Shown piece by piece: positions 44,034-56,315 of a DNA stretch of 64,000 nt. This stretch comes from Stereocaulon alpinum (taxonomy: Eukaryota; Ascomycota; Lecanoromycetes; Lecanorales; Stereocaulaceae): positions 62,001 through 126,000 of the forward strand of contig JAEUBA010000012.1 in the NCBI GenBank assembly GCA_018257865.1, read 5' to 3'. Positions within the stretch are counted from its first letter, which is position 1, and the number at the start of each line of letters is the position of its first letter. A model generated the notes under the pieces. That model searched no databases. It worked only from the letters and a program-made list of their open reading frames with translations, and was not told the DNA's origin. Position numbers and translations under genes: made by a program.

Positions 44034-45049
44034 GAAATTGTGTTTCAATTGGTATCAGCGTTCACCTTCTAGCGGTGCCACCAGTAGCTAGGGTTGGTGA
44101 GGTTAATGGCGTAATATTCACGATCGACGCTCGTGCTAACAACCCTTCTAGTTCTTATACGCCATTGCAGATATCTGTTCTTTTGCAGTTCGATTGAAGT
44201 CAGCCTTCCGCCAAGGGAAGTAGTGTGAAATCTGTGCTCCTTATGCCGTACTGGTCATGGGAAGACTCCGCGGTATCTATGCGGGCAGGAATCCTGCTTG
44301 CCCCAACAAAGGCTCACTCAATTGCATTCCGCGTCGGCCAGATCTCAAACATTTGTCCTACACTCCATCGACTCGCTAAAGTCCTGCATTGAACTCACTG
44401 AACATAGACAATCCTAACGAGTATCGAGCCACTGTTCTCAGGATATGATTCCACAGTCAAGAAATCTTGCACTGGGAAAGAATGCGTCAATGATCGCCTG
44501 TTTCTCTCTATGGCACCTCCACCATCTGCGGAGGTCATGTCTTAGGAATCTTTGATCAGAAGACAGATCTACAAAGGCTGCTCTCCATACGCGTTCTAGC
44601 TCCTATGAAGCTGTCAACGATACCAAAGAATCCCAATCGGATGGTAAACCGGTGATGGAAATCGTAATGAAGCGTGCGAGAATGGTTATCGTGTATGACA
44701 CATCAGGTAAGCGTGATGAGAATCCATATGGCCTGAGAGTCAGGGAGGAATCTAATATTAGTGAACAGCCTTGGCAGAGCGCATAGCAGTCCCCTCACCG
44801 ATATCAGACCCCTTCGCAGCAGTTCTCCACTAAAGTATGTCTTGACAGGACGCGGAGTTGTATATATACGTATCTAAGAAGGATCTGAGCGCAGTAATTA
44901 CTACCTTACCAGGTCGATAGCAGGTCATCTATGTATGTAGAACATGTTCCGGTGCATGCTCCTGCGAAAGGCCGCTGAGCAGGGTCTCAATTCGTGTAGA
45001 ATCTCTTTGAGTACAGAAACTGCCATTTCTGTATGTGTATCTCAATCGT
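44034..45049. other. intergenic, 1.0 kb, no gene seen
   Basis: Between convergent stops of the FAD oxidoreductase and the aminotransferase. No frame above 60 codons and no repeat were noted. The length is unusual for a convergent gap in this genome and marks the beginning of a gene-poor stretch. Confidence 0.5.
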
Positions 45050-47449
45050 TTATGTACTAGCGTGCTCGCGCCATTCGCCCTTCTCAACCCTTTCACATAG
45101 CGCTTTAAGCACTCCAGCAGCCCACTCGAAGTCTTTGATTTCGAGATATACCTGTGCGCTCAAACGAATCCAGATAACCCCACCATAGAATTTCCCTGGC
45201 ATCCACGTGTTGTAGTCATGCATTGCACGATCCATGATCCAAGTCACAATCTTGGGCCCATCACCAGCATCCAGGTTCGGTGTATCTTCCTTCCGAAAAC
45301 TCAAGGGCAAACGGACATTGGTGAAACAGCACTGGCTCATCTCGTCCTGCGCTGTCTGCATCCTCTCCGTGCCGAGCGCTTTTGCAATGACCTGACCGCC
45401 ATCGCGCGCTAGATTGAAGCAATAGTCTCTGATCCTGGCTTCGCCTCCACACACTTCTTCGCGAAACTTTATTGCCTCTGGCACGCAGAGGTATGGGGTT
45501 TGATCGATGGTGGCTGCCCATTTGAATAGATCACCGAATCGATCATTGTCCTGTTCGACACTTGAGGTATCGTCGACTTCATCTCCTGTAATAGCGTGGA
45601 AACCGTGCGAGGTCGGTATCGTGGAACGTATTAGATGTTGATTGCGGAAAGGAACGTAGAAGATGGCGCAGCTACGAGGAGTATAGAGCCACCTGTTACG
45701 GTTGAGAAGTCAAGTCATTAAAAGACTGCATGAGTACGATGCGAGACCTACTTGTAACAGTTGCTGGTGAAGAAGTCCGGGCTGACACTCGCTAAGTGAG
45801 TCAAGTCGATGTGACCGATGCCATGAGCACCGTCAATGAGGCTCAATACACCAAGTTCTTGACAAGCCTTCACAAGTTCTTCCCATGGAAGGCGTATGCC
45901 TGGGAAGGTAACTACAGTGTCGAACATGGCAAGCTTCGCTGTTCCTCCTTGCTTCTGAATATCATGGACCGCATGCCGGAACATGTATACGAGTACGTTA
46001 TAGTCCATGGGGAAAGTCACGTCGATGTTTCTGCGTTTGGCTGGCGTGGTCTCACAGATATATTGAATGGTCTTCTCGCATGCTCCGTAGGTACTAGAGA
46101 ATTGTATAATGGTGTCACCTGCAGATGTTTACGGGTTAGATTGCCTCTTTAATGTCGGCGAATAGGGTTGTGGAACGAGTCATGGGACCTTGTGAGGGTA
46201 AAAACCCCACGACTGGCTCACCGAATCTGGTCTCAAACCCAGATCCCTACGCGGATCAGGGATGTATGGCACCAAAGAGATAGATATACATACCCTCTAC
46301 GAACTTCAAGTTGCGCAGGACCGTATTTACCGCTGTAGTGGCATTTGGTACGAAGACAACGTCATCCATAGTTGCACCCAGCAACAACGCTGCCGCGGCG
46401 CGAGAGTTGTTCAACAACTTTGGAACAGTAAATCGAATGTCTAAAGCGTTTCGGAGTCAGCGTAATCCAGAGTTAAGGTATTCGAGATGACTGCGCGCTG
46501 TGCTCTTAGTATTGGAATCGTCTTCTACTTGACTAGTCCCGTAACGTCATTGAGCAATCGTATTGTTCCTCGAGGGCCTTAAAGTCGACCTTTTGGTCGC
46601 AACCCTGGGCTCAGAAATTGGCCGAAATGTCGCACTTTGTAAGGAATAAGGCCAGCTCTGTCAACAATCCCAAGCCCACATGAAGGCAATACTGACGAAT
46701 CATACACAAGGATCCTATCACCTCTTCAGGACACTCTGCGGTCAGGTGTTGGCGACAGTGCCGTGCTTTTCAAGGAATTGGGTCGAAGTTTCGTTAAATT
46801 TAGGCTTAATCTTGAAATATTCCGGTGGTTTTCGAGATGTTGAGGCTCTGTCGCGGGTGGCGAAATGAAACGACATCTCCTAGTTTCGAAACGAGAAATG
46901 ACTCGCCAGAAGCACTGAACAATACGTTCCCCGGGTAATACTCTAACACCCAGTCCAAGTTGAACTCAGTGGCCGACGCAGTATATCTCAATACCTGCAG
47001 CTGGAGCTTGAGATACACCAATAATGGTTCAAGCTGAGCTTGTTCTTATTGAGGACATCGATCTAATCCTTCGTAAAGCGCGACAGTGTTCCTTGGTACC
47101 TGAGCGCAGAGTGTTCACTACAGCCAGCCTGAAGCCTATGTAGCGCGATAGCGTTGCTCACACCTGAGCCTGGGAACGTTGAAGCAAGCCGGCCGAAAGC
47201 CTCTCGGAGGGTAGTATGGATGCTCAAAGACGTTGCAAATCTGGCCAAGTAGACGGGGTAGAGGTCGTACTTACAGGGATCTGAACACGCCTCGATGCGA
47301 TCTTGTAAAGCACGCTGATGGTCACGTACCCTAGTAGGGAAGGCGCCATACGATCCATGATTCAATGGCGTATAATGTGGGTCGAATGCAAAATGCTTTT
47401 GACGCATTGCCAGTCCGAAATCGGTAGTCTTGCAATTATCTGACCGCAT
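45050..47449 (-). CDS. class V aminotransferase-like PLP enzyme with a very long intron
   Basis: Exons 47449-47275, 46440-46294, 46118-45752 and 45695-45050 give 444 residues, normal for the isopenicillin-N-epimerase / Egt2-like branch. Early blocks are LNHGSYGAFP and, across intron 1, DPYIRFTVPKLLNNSRAA, then VVFVPNATTAVNTVLRNL. The PLP site has Asp203 and His206 in LIDGAHGIGH and the Schiff-base Lys230 in SNCYKWLYTPR, split by intron 3 and restored. The reaction (amino transfer, desulfuration or epimerisation) cannot be decided. Intron 1 (47274-46441) is 834 nt and intron 2 (46293-46119) is 175 nt, against 47-101 nt elsewhere in the window; both have standard borders (GTAAGT..TAG, GTATGT..CAG). 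All catalytic residues are present, so the gene may be functional. Confidence 0.8.
46809..47090 (-). pseudogene. coding-like remnant inside intron 1 of the aminotransferase
   Basis: Within the 834-nt intron a minus-strand frame reads like protein: VPRNTVALYEG, one stop, then LEPLLVYLKLQLQVLRY, FNLDWVLEYYPGNVLF and FLVSKLGDVVSFRHP. It has no start and ends at a stop at 46806. It may be a fragment of an unrelated gene captured in the intron, or chance. I do not recognise the family. Confidence 0.3.
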
Positions 47450-48723
47450 CGTTGCCGTTTATCGACGATCTGTTGCTGAAACACTCTTGGTGGTGCGAGT
47501 GGTGTGATGCAAAAGGCTAATTGCATTAGCCACAAGAGTTCAATAGTCCGTGGTGTTGTCTGAAAGTCAAAATAGTACCACTAATGAGACTACTGTACGT
47601 AGCTTGGTAACACTGGTTTCCATGATTTAGGCGCCCTGTACTTACGGTGTCTGCCCTTCCGCGTGCACCCTAATTTCGTAGGCTTGCACGTGGCGCGGCG
47701 GGTGCACTAACTCTTCCGGCGTACACCTTGTTAAGGTAGCTACTAGCCGTACACCCTCGTGACCCTACATACCCAGTGCTTGGAGGTAGTATCGACCGGC
47801 CTAAGCGTTGTAAGGCCGAAGACGCAGCATGTATGCGACAATGCCACCTAAAGTGTAGGTCCAATCGGTGTATACAGTATCATAAATTATCAGAATGTGC
47901 AGTCGCAAATTTGTTGACAATCATGGTGGGTCGCCACGCTGGGCGCGACTCCGCAACTCGAATGAACTGGGTACTCGGACACTCTGAGGCCGTAATTCGA
48001 CAAATGAGAATTTGTCGTATCTGCTGACATACTGCAAGGCACTATCTATCGTCGTTGATGCTCGATCTACGTGTTCTGAGCAGCGGTGTTGTACTAGTAG
48101 TGTAGAATTTAGGGTTCAGGGCCCCAGGATCTGCGCCCGGAAAGCGAAGTCGCCACTCGCGAGGAAATTCGGGTTCCGAGGGCTGGGACTCTACCATGGG
48201 GGTGACTTTAGGGCTTATCCTCATGGCCCGGGCCGCAGGTATTAGGACGCAACAACCAGGAAAGCAAAGAATGCTTAGCGGTCTAAGTCACTAAGGTAGT
48301 CATACAGTTTAAATTACACCATGCATCCTACAATAAGGCTGCACCAGTCATGCTCTTGCGGGTTTGATCTGGACTGATTTCGAGAACTCAAGATAGCACA
48401 GCTTGACGCGCGCATCTCAGTGTCGATCAGACTAGACTCTTGTGTACGATGTTACCGAAATGAAAGGACCTATTCAGTCAGCGTCAAAAGGAGTCATTGG
48501 AGTGGGGAAGACTTTCTTCAGGGCGCCAATTCGTTGGAGCTCAGGGTTCCGTTTAGCTTGCTGGGAGGGTTCATGCAGGCGCCACATTTTGCCTTGAATT
48601 GCCGTTTGGCATTCCATGCGAACAGCATAAGGCTAAAGTCACGCTGTTAGCATTTCTCGTGGACTGCTCAGCTTGCTGCATGCGGCATTCCTTGTGACCC
48701 ATCATCGATCATCAAGCGACCCC
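47450..48723. other. intergenic, 1.3 kb, divergent promoters
   Basis: Between the divergent aminotransferase and ankyrin genes. It contains short repeated GTGCAC/GTACACC-type words (47660-47760) and frames up to 83 codons with no conserved content; it looks like decayed DNA. Confidence 0.4.
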
Positions 48724-51349
48724 ATGGATCCAATCTCAGTGACAGCCTCAGTGATTGCAATAGCGACTGTTGCAGCGCAAGTAAGCACGGCGTTTGCGGA
48801 GTTACGTAAGGACTGCTCCGAGCTTCCTGGGCGACTTCATGCCTTGAGCAATGAAGTCGCTGATATCGAATTTGTCCTTCATCAAGTCGCCGCGGTGTTG
48901 CAAGAGCGCAACTGTCTGTCCGATAGCGACAAAGAATCCATACCCACTCTGCTTGTACAAGCCGATGCGAAGTTAAAAGACTTGAAGAACATCATTGGCC
49001 TCCTGAGAGGAAACTGCACCGCTAGGAAAATTCTGCTAAGGGCGAGTGCATGGAGGAAGTGGCAGCCGAAGCTGCAAGACTTGCAAGTTGACATCAGAGC
49101 CATCAAGTGCAGCCTTAATGTCTTACTCGGCGCCTCGAACTCGTATGTAAAATCACTCTCGTGGTAAGCCCACGCCACCAGCCGAGATATAATACTGAAA
49201 GATCTCCACAGCCGTGACTTGATACGGGTCAGGCTGGACCTCGAGACCCTCTCCAGAACATCGTCTCGCGAATTAAACGAACAGGCAGACCTCCGCGTTC
49301 ATATATCCAAGGACCTCGCTGAATACCACGCCACCGTGACAGACACGGTGAATCAGAACATAGGGAAAGTCGATCAGCGCATAAATAGAATAGAGCAATT
49401 GCTCATGGCTCAAGCAACCGTTATCGATGAGTCGCAATACCCTGATAGCATGCTGGAAAGCCAACAGACAGCAGTAGCTCTCAGACAGCGAGCTCAGAGC
49501 GGCGGCTTTCCCATGGATGCCGAAAAGTCGACATTGGCCTCTCAAGTAGTTGGTATTCGTGTGAAGAAGAATGTTGGCCCAAGCTGTCGTCCTGGCTGCT
49601 TATGCAATTGCCATATAGAGCGCAAATCCAATACCTCAGGATATCTCGATCGCGTTTTTGGACGGCTCTTTGTAGGCTATTCGGGACTACCTTTGCTTAA
49701 TTCTAGCTGCGATTCGGCTACGTGTCAGAGATCACAGACGCCTTATATATCGGCCGAATACTGGTTTCCATTGGGCTTCTGCTGGTCTCAGATTATCTGT
49801 CTCGAGCTTGGCTACCAGCCGAATATTGGACCTCAGTGGCAGCTGAATACTTTAAGAAGGGTAACAGATTCGGCACAATGCGTCAAGTATGCATTAGGTG
49901 GCAATATTGACGGCCTCAAGAGCCTCTTTCAGCAAGGCATGGCATCCCCGAAGGATGTGAGCAGTACTCGTGGTTACTCTTTGCTGCGGGTAAGCCGAAG
50001 AATCTAAATTCTAATAAACACTGGTGCTGAACATGATTATAGTGGGCTCTTTACGGGCAGCAGTATAAAATTGTCGGTTTTTGCTTGCTGCAGGTTCCGA
50101 TCCGGACTACAAGTGAGCTGATTATTGCAAGGCGAAATTGTTCGCAATGCTAATCTAGTGGTCCAGACCAGTTGCTGCTAGCGACGATTGCCCATCAGAC
50201 AAAGCATGTGACATATTGCTTCGAGGCAATCTCAGCACCAGCGTCATAGAGATCCTCCGATGCATCGCCAGAGACAGTGAATTCATCGATGATCAGGACT
50301 TCTCGCCACTTCACAAAATCATTCTGGGCTTATCCCTACAAGATTTGGAGACAGCGATCTTCCGCGACCCTAATAACATCGACATCAGAGACGCGATGGG
50401 CCGTACAGCACTGGAGTGGGCGGCCGCACGTGGAGATGACCGAGCGGTGGTTACACTTTTGAGCTTTGGCGCCGACCCCAACATAATCGACAGCAAGTTG
50501 AACACACCTTTAACTCTTGCTTCTAACCAGGGCCACACATCCTGTGTTCGACTTCTGTGCGAAGCCGGTGCTCTGACAAATCCGGTACTCCCTTCCGGGG
50601 TCCAATTCGGCAGCCCCTTGAACTGCGCTGCACGAAACGCAACCGACCCCGCCCTCATCAAGACGCTTCTTGACTTCGACGCTGACATCGAGGCAAGCGG
50701 CATTGACGGTGTCACACCACTAATTCACGTTGCTAAAGGGAAGCCGGTCAGCTTTGCAAAGTTGTTACTAGACTATGGTGCAGACATTAATGCTATGTCC
50801 AAAGACGGGCGAACGGCTCTAACGACCACGATCATCTACAATAACCACGGCGTTCTTCGCCTCCTGCTCGATCGATGGTTCGAATACACGGAATGTCCCC
50901 GGCTCAAGAGTCCCCATCTTCTTGACCTTATCATAGACCATGCAGACATTGAGACAATGTCCATATTGACACACGCTACGCATCTCCAAATCCACGGTGA
51001 CAACGATTATGTCCTAGGGACATTCGGACCTCGGCTACGCAAGCGGCATGATCTGACGGAGGAAATGGTAGCTGCGTTCGAGCTTCTGCTTGACGCAATC
51101 CGCGAATATCCAAAGCGTTCGAAGAAAGGGCAGAGTTACATGAACCGAGCATTCAAGGACTTAAAGAAAGATCCAGAATCTCTTGAAGAAGACTCCGACT
51201 CGGTTGACGAGTATGAAGACGCGCCGGAAAGTTTGGGTCTTGTGTCTGATGACCTAAGCACGCTTCCAAGGCGTCGCTGCCCAATGCCCACGTCTGTCCC
51301 AGATGGGGATTTGAACGTTCGACTACCGTACCGAAACTCCGACTCGTAA
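48724..51349 (+). CDS. fungal STAND-type N-terminal domain plus ankyrin repeats
   Basis: Exons 48724-49142, 49212-49989, 50043-50112 and 50172-51349 give 814 residues. The start MDPISVTASVIAIATVAAQV is the helical domain found at the N-terminus of fungal STAND/NLR-like proteins. A coiled-coil segment follows (VNQNIGKVDQRINRIEQLL), then a cysteine motif CRPGCLCNCHIE, and from about residue 420 a set of ankyrin repeats (for example GRTALEWAAARGDDRAVVTL, NTPLTLASNQGHTSCVRLL, GVTPLIHVAKG). There is no NACHT or NB-ARC ATPase between them. Such proteins are linked to self/non-self recognition or scaffolding. Exon 3 has a likely one-base loss: in the +1 frame it reads FLLAAGSDPDY, an ankyrin helix, but the frame carried in from exon 2 gives a different sequence. 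The acceptor at 50171 keeps the gene open; the one at 50166 would fit the ancestral frame. Confidence 0.7.
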
Positions 51350-52166
51350 AGCGCTTGGGGCTTAAATTCGAGCCTACTCGCGCTCACAACCTCGATGAAG
51401 ATGTGAGAACATAGCTTAACGGCCTATGGCATGATTAATTCTGCGCTCAAAATTTTATTGTAAGGTTTGAGAAGAGCGAATAGCGTAAAATGAATTGTTC
51501 AAGAACATGAATTAGCTAAAGGTATCTTGATACTGGCTTCGTGTGTCCTGTTGATGGTCCTTGGCCCATGTAGAAGACTGAGCAGTAATACTTCAATTAC
51601 AAGGAACGTTACAAAGTTTTCAGAGTCTATGAAGGATTTGCCCCCTAACCGTCTAAACCGTCTGTCCGTCTACACATAGGGTTGAAGCTTGTGAATTCCT
51701 AAAGAGTGCCCTCTATCTGTTTGCTCAGGTGACGGGCTTGACCCTTATACCCCACTAGCTTAACGCTTGGAGGACAACTTCTAGGTCCCGGCGGTATAAC
51801 GGGTCCACGAGCTTCAGCCCTATGAGTGGACGGGTACGGTTAGAATGGCTAGGTCCCTGAGGGGTTGAACCCTGCTAGCTCGAAGCGCTAGCCAAATTGA
51901 TCGCTCTATCAAAATGTTGTTGACTTGAGCCTGGTCCGTTGCAAAATCTTTGCGGCTCGCACTTGCCTCTCTGCAAATAAATGATGTGAAGAAGGAGCAA
52001 CGAAAGATGCGGGTTGCCGCAGGTCACATGGCTATTGTATTCCTGCTACTTACATTCTGAGTGAGGCTACTTTATGTCTGTATGTTTAACATACAACATG
52101 TACGTATCTGCGTAAAGTCTTCATCGCCTACGCCAGTGTCAAGACGCATATAAGCGGCCCAACAGC
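51350..52166. other. intergenic, 0.8 kb
   Basis: Downstream of the ankyrin gene and upstream of the importin. GC-rich words around 51650-51900 look repeat-derived. No tRNA fold fits and no gene was seen. Confidence 0.45.
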
Positions 52167-55100
52167 ATGGGTTCCAATAATCCCGACGGCGAAGCGCCGA
52201 TTGAGCTCCGCAGTCTGGAGGAAGTCGAAAAGGTGGGTCGGAGCTTGTTGCCTAAGCCTCGTCCCATGTTAACACATTGACTACAACTCAGCTTGTCCGA
52301 AGACTGTACTTTCCAGGGTCATTTCAAGAGATTAACAAAATACAAGATGCCCTACAGAAAATCCAGAGGTCACAAGAGGGTTGGCAATTTGCCGATGCAC
52401 TTCTGCAGAGCCAAGACAACAACGTTCGCTTCTTTGGCGCTTTGACGTTCCTCATAAAGATTAACAAAGATTGGTGATTATCGCTTGCTCTCCTTAGGCA
52501 GACCGTAGATGCTTACTGACCGCCTAGGGACTCTCTGAGTGAAGAAGATGCTCATTTACTGCTCGACACGCTCATCAAGTGGCTCCTAAAACTTGTCAAT
52601 GGCGGCATACCCAAACTGGTCATTCGAAAGTTGTGTTCCGCACTTGTAGCCTACTACCTGCGGCCAACCAGTACCTGGAACCAGCCCATAAGACACCTGG
52701 TACAATGCTTGAACAAAGGAGATGTTGTGCCCAACATTCTTGGGGAACAAGGACCTTCGATATCCTCCATGATACCTCAATTGGGTCTCCCTTCCATCCT
52801 AGTCATTCTATGGTTTTCAAGAGGCCTGGCGGAGGACGTGAAAGCTTCGGGATCCAGTCTGGAGACGTACGGGCCTACCCCTCGGAGTAGGATTTCTAAC
52901 GTGCTGACGGCAAATTTCCAGGCATAAGTACTATGAGAGAGTATCTGCAAACATCGCAGATACCGTGGAAGTACTTCAAGTTACCATGAGAGCAGTCAAC
53001 CACCCTGGTTCAACCTTGTTCGAAGAGAGCATATCATGCTTTCATGTGAGTACTAATTACGCGTACGAAGTCCGGAATGTCAGCTAACGCGTCAGCAGGA
53101 CTGGATAGGGTTTGCACACCGTGCTTGGATTGACAAAGCTATCGAATTGGATCCACTAAGACCACTTACTCCGCTGGCCATGGTCGCTTTATACAATGAC
53201 GACATGTATGGGGTGACGGTTGAGCTGTTCACTGATGTTCTTGTAAACTTTCCAACGTTCCTCACAGCACAGGACCTCATGTCCTTGGCCACACTTCTTA
53301 CCAATGCGAAAGCTCAAGACATAATAGCACGGTTGAAAGGAGGGTATCACGACGTGGAGACGATGTCATTCGCGAGACTTTTGATAGCATATGGAGATGC
53401 AACCGTGCAAGATCTCGCGGAAAAGGCGGATGTCCAGCAATTCAATCAAATTTTGGTACAACTCCTGGATCTTCTAAGCTGCGAGGGGTACCCAGGTGTC
53501 GAGGATGTAGTCTGTGATGAAGCTCTAGAGTTCTGGATGACTTATACTGAGCATCTGATTGACTCTCTTTTCTCTGCAGAGGAACAAAAGCCGGCCTGGA
53601 TGGATGGGGCGCGACAGCGGGTTGTATCAGTCATCGAGGCTTGCTGGGCCAAGATCCGGATGCCCTCCTCTAGGGTTACTGTCACCTGGGACGCAGATGA
53701 GAGAGCGAGCTTCGGGAACTTTCGAAGGGATGTAGAAGACCTACTTCAGTCATCCTACACGCTGCTTGGTCCTGACATCTTCGAAAAGCTAGCTCATCTT
53801 GCCCTCCAGTCCCTCCAAACCCATGTTTGGTCCGACTTGGAAGCTACGCTCTTCTGTCTCAACGCACTTGCAGACGCTGTTGCAAATGCAGACTTAGTCG
53901 ACCAAGTTCTGACACGTCTTTTCGATTCGTCACTATTTGCTGACATGATGAACAAAACACTCTCGATACCGGCAAAATCTAGGCAGACGGCAGTGACGAT
54001 GATCACTAAGTACCCCGAGTTCTTTGAGCGGAATGTTCACCATCTGCCTCCAATGCTGAATTTCCTCTTCCAATCGCTAGAAGCACCTGCATTGGCGAAT
54101 GTGGCTGCAAAAGCAATAGCCTCGACGTGCTTGACGTGCCGCACATCTTTGACATCAGAAATTGGTGCCTTCTTGCAGCAGTACGAAGTACTCTCAACTT
54201 TGGAAAGTGTTGATGCCTATGTCAAGGAAAAGGTCATCGGAGCTATTGCAGCTATCATCCAGGTGTTGCCTACAGAGACAGATAAATTAGGGCCTTTTTC
54301 AATATTGATGCAATACGTGGAAAGGGAAGTTGCTAGCAGCGCGAGTTCTTTGCAAGCATCACAAGCCGAAGACTACCAAGCAAGAGCTGTCTGTGCTTTG
54401 GAATGTTTGGCGAGCATGGCAAAAGCCTCAGCAACACCTGATGATGTTGCCATTGACCTAGATGCAGATATCCAGCCCCAAACTCGGTACTGGACAGAAG
54501 GCGAAGGAGCGGCCCTGCAATCACAAATTGTTCGGATAGTGAAGAAGTTCTACGGCGAGATCAATTGGAATAGTGATGTTGTGAAGGCAAGTTGTCAAGT
54601 GCTTCGCCCAGGCTACAAAGAGAACACTCCAGGATTGTTCGTATTTCCAACCAACGTGACAGTGGATCTTGTAATGGCCAGCACGCTTCAGACCGCGCGC
54701 TTGGACTATGTTTTGGATACGGCTAGTGCAATGCTCAACCGATATCGGGTAGAATCGGAGTTCAATATGAGGCACGCAGCAACTTCATTCTTGATCCACG
54801 TTCTCAATCTCATCCATGCTATGGAGGGTAGGGCGGAACGCGTCCTCCAATGTAAAACCTCAGTCGCTGATCGGAGTTGTAGTCAATCGCGCAATCGACC
54901 CAGACGTAAACGCCAGCGGCATCAACCTTGCTGCGAAGATGATTCCTCGCTACCTCCACAGCATGATAAGGGTTCCAAATATCGAGAAGCTCTTCGAGAC
55001 TACCCTTGTGTGCCTTGAAGCGCCCGATCTTATGCCAAAGCGAGCAGCCGCGGACTTCTGGGTGAGCTGTCTCTCCACTAATTGGGGCAACTTAGCTAAC

Positions 55101-55531
55101 GACGTGCTCAGGCGGCCTTCGTTCAAAAACACGAACTCTTAGACTATGACCAGCAAATTGTTCGGGCCGCCATGCAACAGTATGGCCCTCAGCTATGCGA
55201 GTTACTGGTAAGACAAATAGGCGGAGATGGATCTCGCAGCGAACTAGACACATTCGCCGAGCCGCTGAAGAAGCTTGTGTTTGCGCAGCCACAGGCTAAG
55301 GAATGGCTGGCAAATGCGCTGGACCATGAAGAGTTTCCGAGTGTTAAGGTAGGGCCAACGGAGAAGAGGGTGTGGTTGCAAAAGATCATAAAGTAGGTTA
55401 GATATACTGTTCTGTCGATGCTCTAATTGACTTGGGCTTACAGTCTTCGAGGTGCTAAAGGCACGAATAACGTGATCAAGGACTTCTGGATTGCATGCCG
55501 AGGAACGGAATATTCTTATGCATACAAGTAG
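52167..55531 (+). CDS. importin-beta family karyopherin, importin-13/KAP122 type
   Basis: Eight exons (52167-52232, 52292-52473, 52528-52866, 52922-53045, 53099-54827, 54877-55061, 55112-55392, 55444-55531) give 997 residues. The N-terminal part has the importin-beta-like LQKIQRSQEGWQFADALL followed by NVRFFGALTFLIKI, the Ran-binding region of karyopherins. The rest is a run of HEAT-type helices, for example EALEFWMTYTEHLIDSLF, PPMLNFLFQSLEAPAL, CQVLRPGYKENTPGLFVF and the end NNVIKDFWIACRG, which fits the TNPO3/IPO13/Kap122 group. It carries cargo between cytoplasm and nucleus under Ran control. Introns are 48-58 nt; one donor is a weak GTGATT (52474). The KAP122-like choice over Mtr10 rests on length and the C-terminus and is moderately sure. 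Confidence 0.88.
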
Positions 55532-55680
55532 TGATAAAGACGCGTCATGAGACAAATGAGGCCACGACAGAGGAGTGGCATGGCTATCGTGTCCAGTATG
55601 AGATGGAAGCATGGCAATGGCGCTCAGCATAGCATTACCAATACCCATACATTGATTTTGCACATTATTACATCCTATAT

Positions 55681-56315
55681 TTAGAACTCTGCTAGCGACG
55701 CCAATGCAAAGGTAGCTCCAAAGCTGAGCTTGAATGCTACATTATCTTCTATTGCAGACCGTAGATCTATTCCCTTAACATATTTCTGTATCCGTGACGT
55801 CGGTAAGATGTTATACCCTCTCGAAGCCAGGAACTATATCCCAATCAGCTTTCGGAGTCCCCATCTCCTTTAAATCTTCGCTTTGGACAGTACTTACTTG
55901 TACACCGAATATCAACACCCCAAATAATAGCGCGAGCGTCTTCGAAAACGTACTCACTGCCACACCACCCACCAACCCTATACATCATCAGCCCCTCCTT
56001 ATCCCTCCCCCTCCCCAAGAAATCCCCTCAACTCCTCCACAACAACCCCGTAAACATACCTAATATACTCCCCGCACTAACCTGCCTAAACGCCCTCGGA
56101 TTCGGTCTCCCATCCTTGATTATCGGCACTTTTGCGTCGCGGGTATATGTTTTGAAGGATTCTGTTGCTGTTGTTAGGGGCGTGGAACCGGCGGCGGAGT
56201 CGCAGAGGAGGGGGCGTTGGTGGGCGATGAGTCGGGAGGTTGCGTAGAGGGTTGAGAGGCTGAGACCGAGACCGAGGAAGATGAGGGGGCGGGGGCGGGG
56301 GAGGTGGAGTGCCAT
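55681..56315 (-). CDS. FUN14-family mitochondrial membrane protein
   Basis: Exons 56315-56060, 55977-55898 and 55833-55681 give 162 residues. A hydrophobic N-terminus (LIFLGLGLSLSTLYAT) precedes a loop with CDSA and the FUN14 domain: SAGSILG joined across the intron to LVGGVAVSTFSKTLALLFGV, then a region ending in LRSAIEDNVAFKLSFGATFALASLAEF. FUN14 proteins sit in the outer mitochondrial membrane; animal FUNDC1 is a mitophagy receptor, and yeast Fun14 is poorly known. The first acceptor at 55979-55978 was chosen because it restores LVGGVAVSTFSK. Another TGGCAG acceptor 22 nt further on would drop seven residues. The gene diverges from PDX1. Confidence 0.88.

Noticed and set aside
46196..46262. 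tRNA-like hairpins in aminotransferase intron 2
   Set aside because: The T-loop-like arm has an 8-nt loop and no acceptor stem pairs around it, so it is not a tRNA gene.
51650..51900. GC-rich words considered as tRNA or 5S rRNA
   Set aside because: No cloverleaf or 5S consensus could be fitted.
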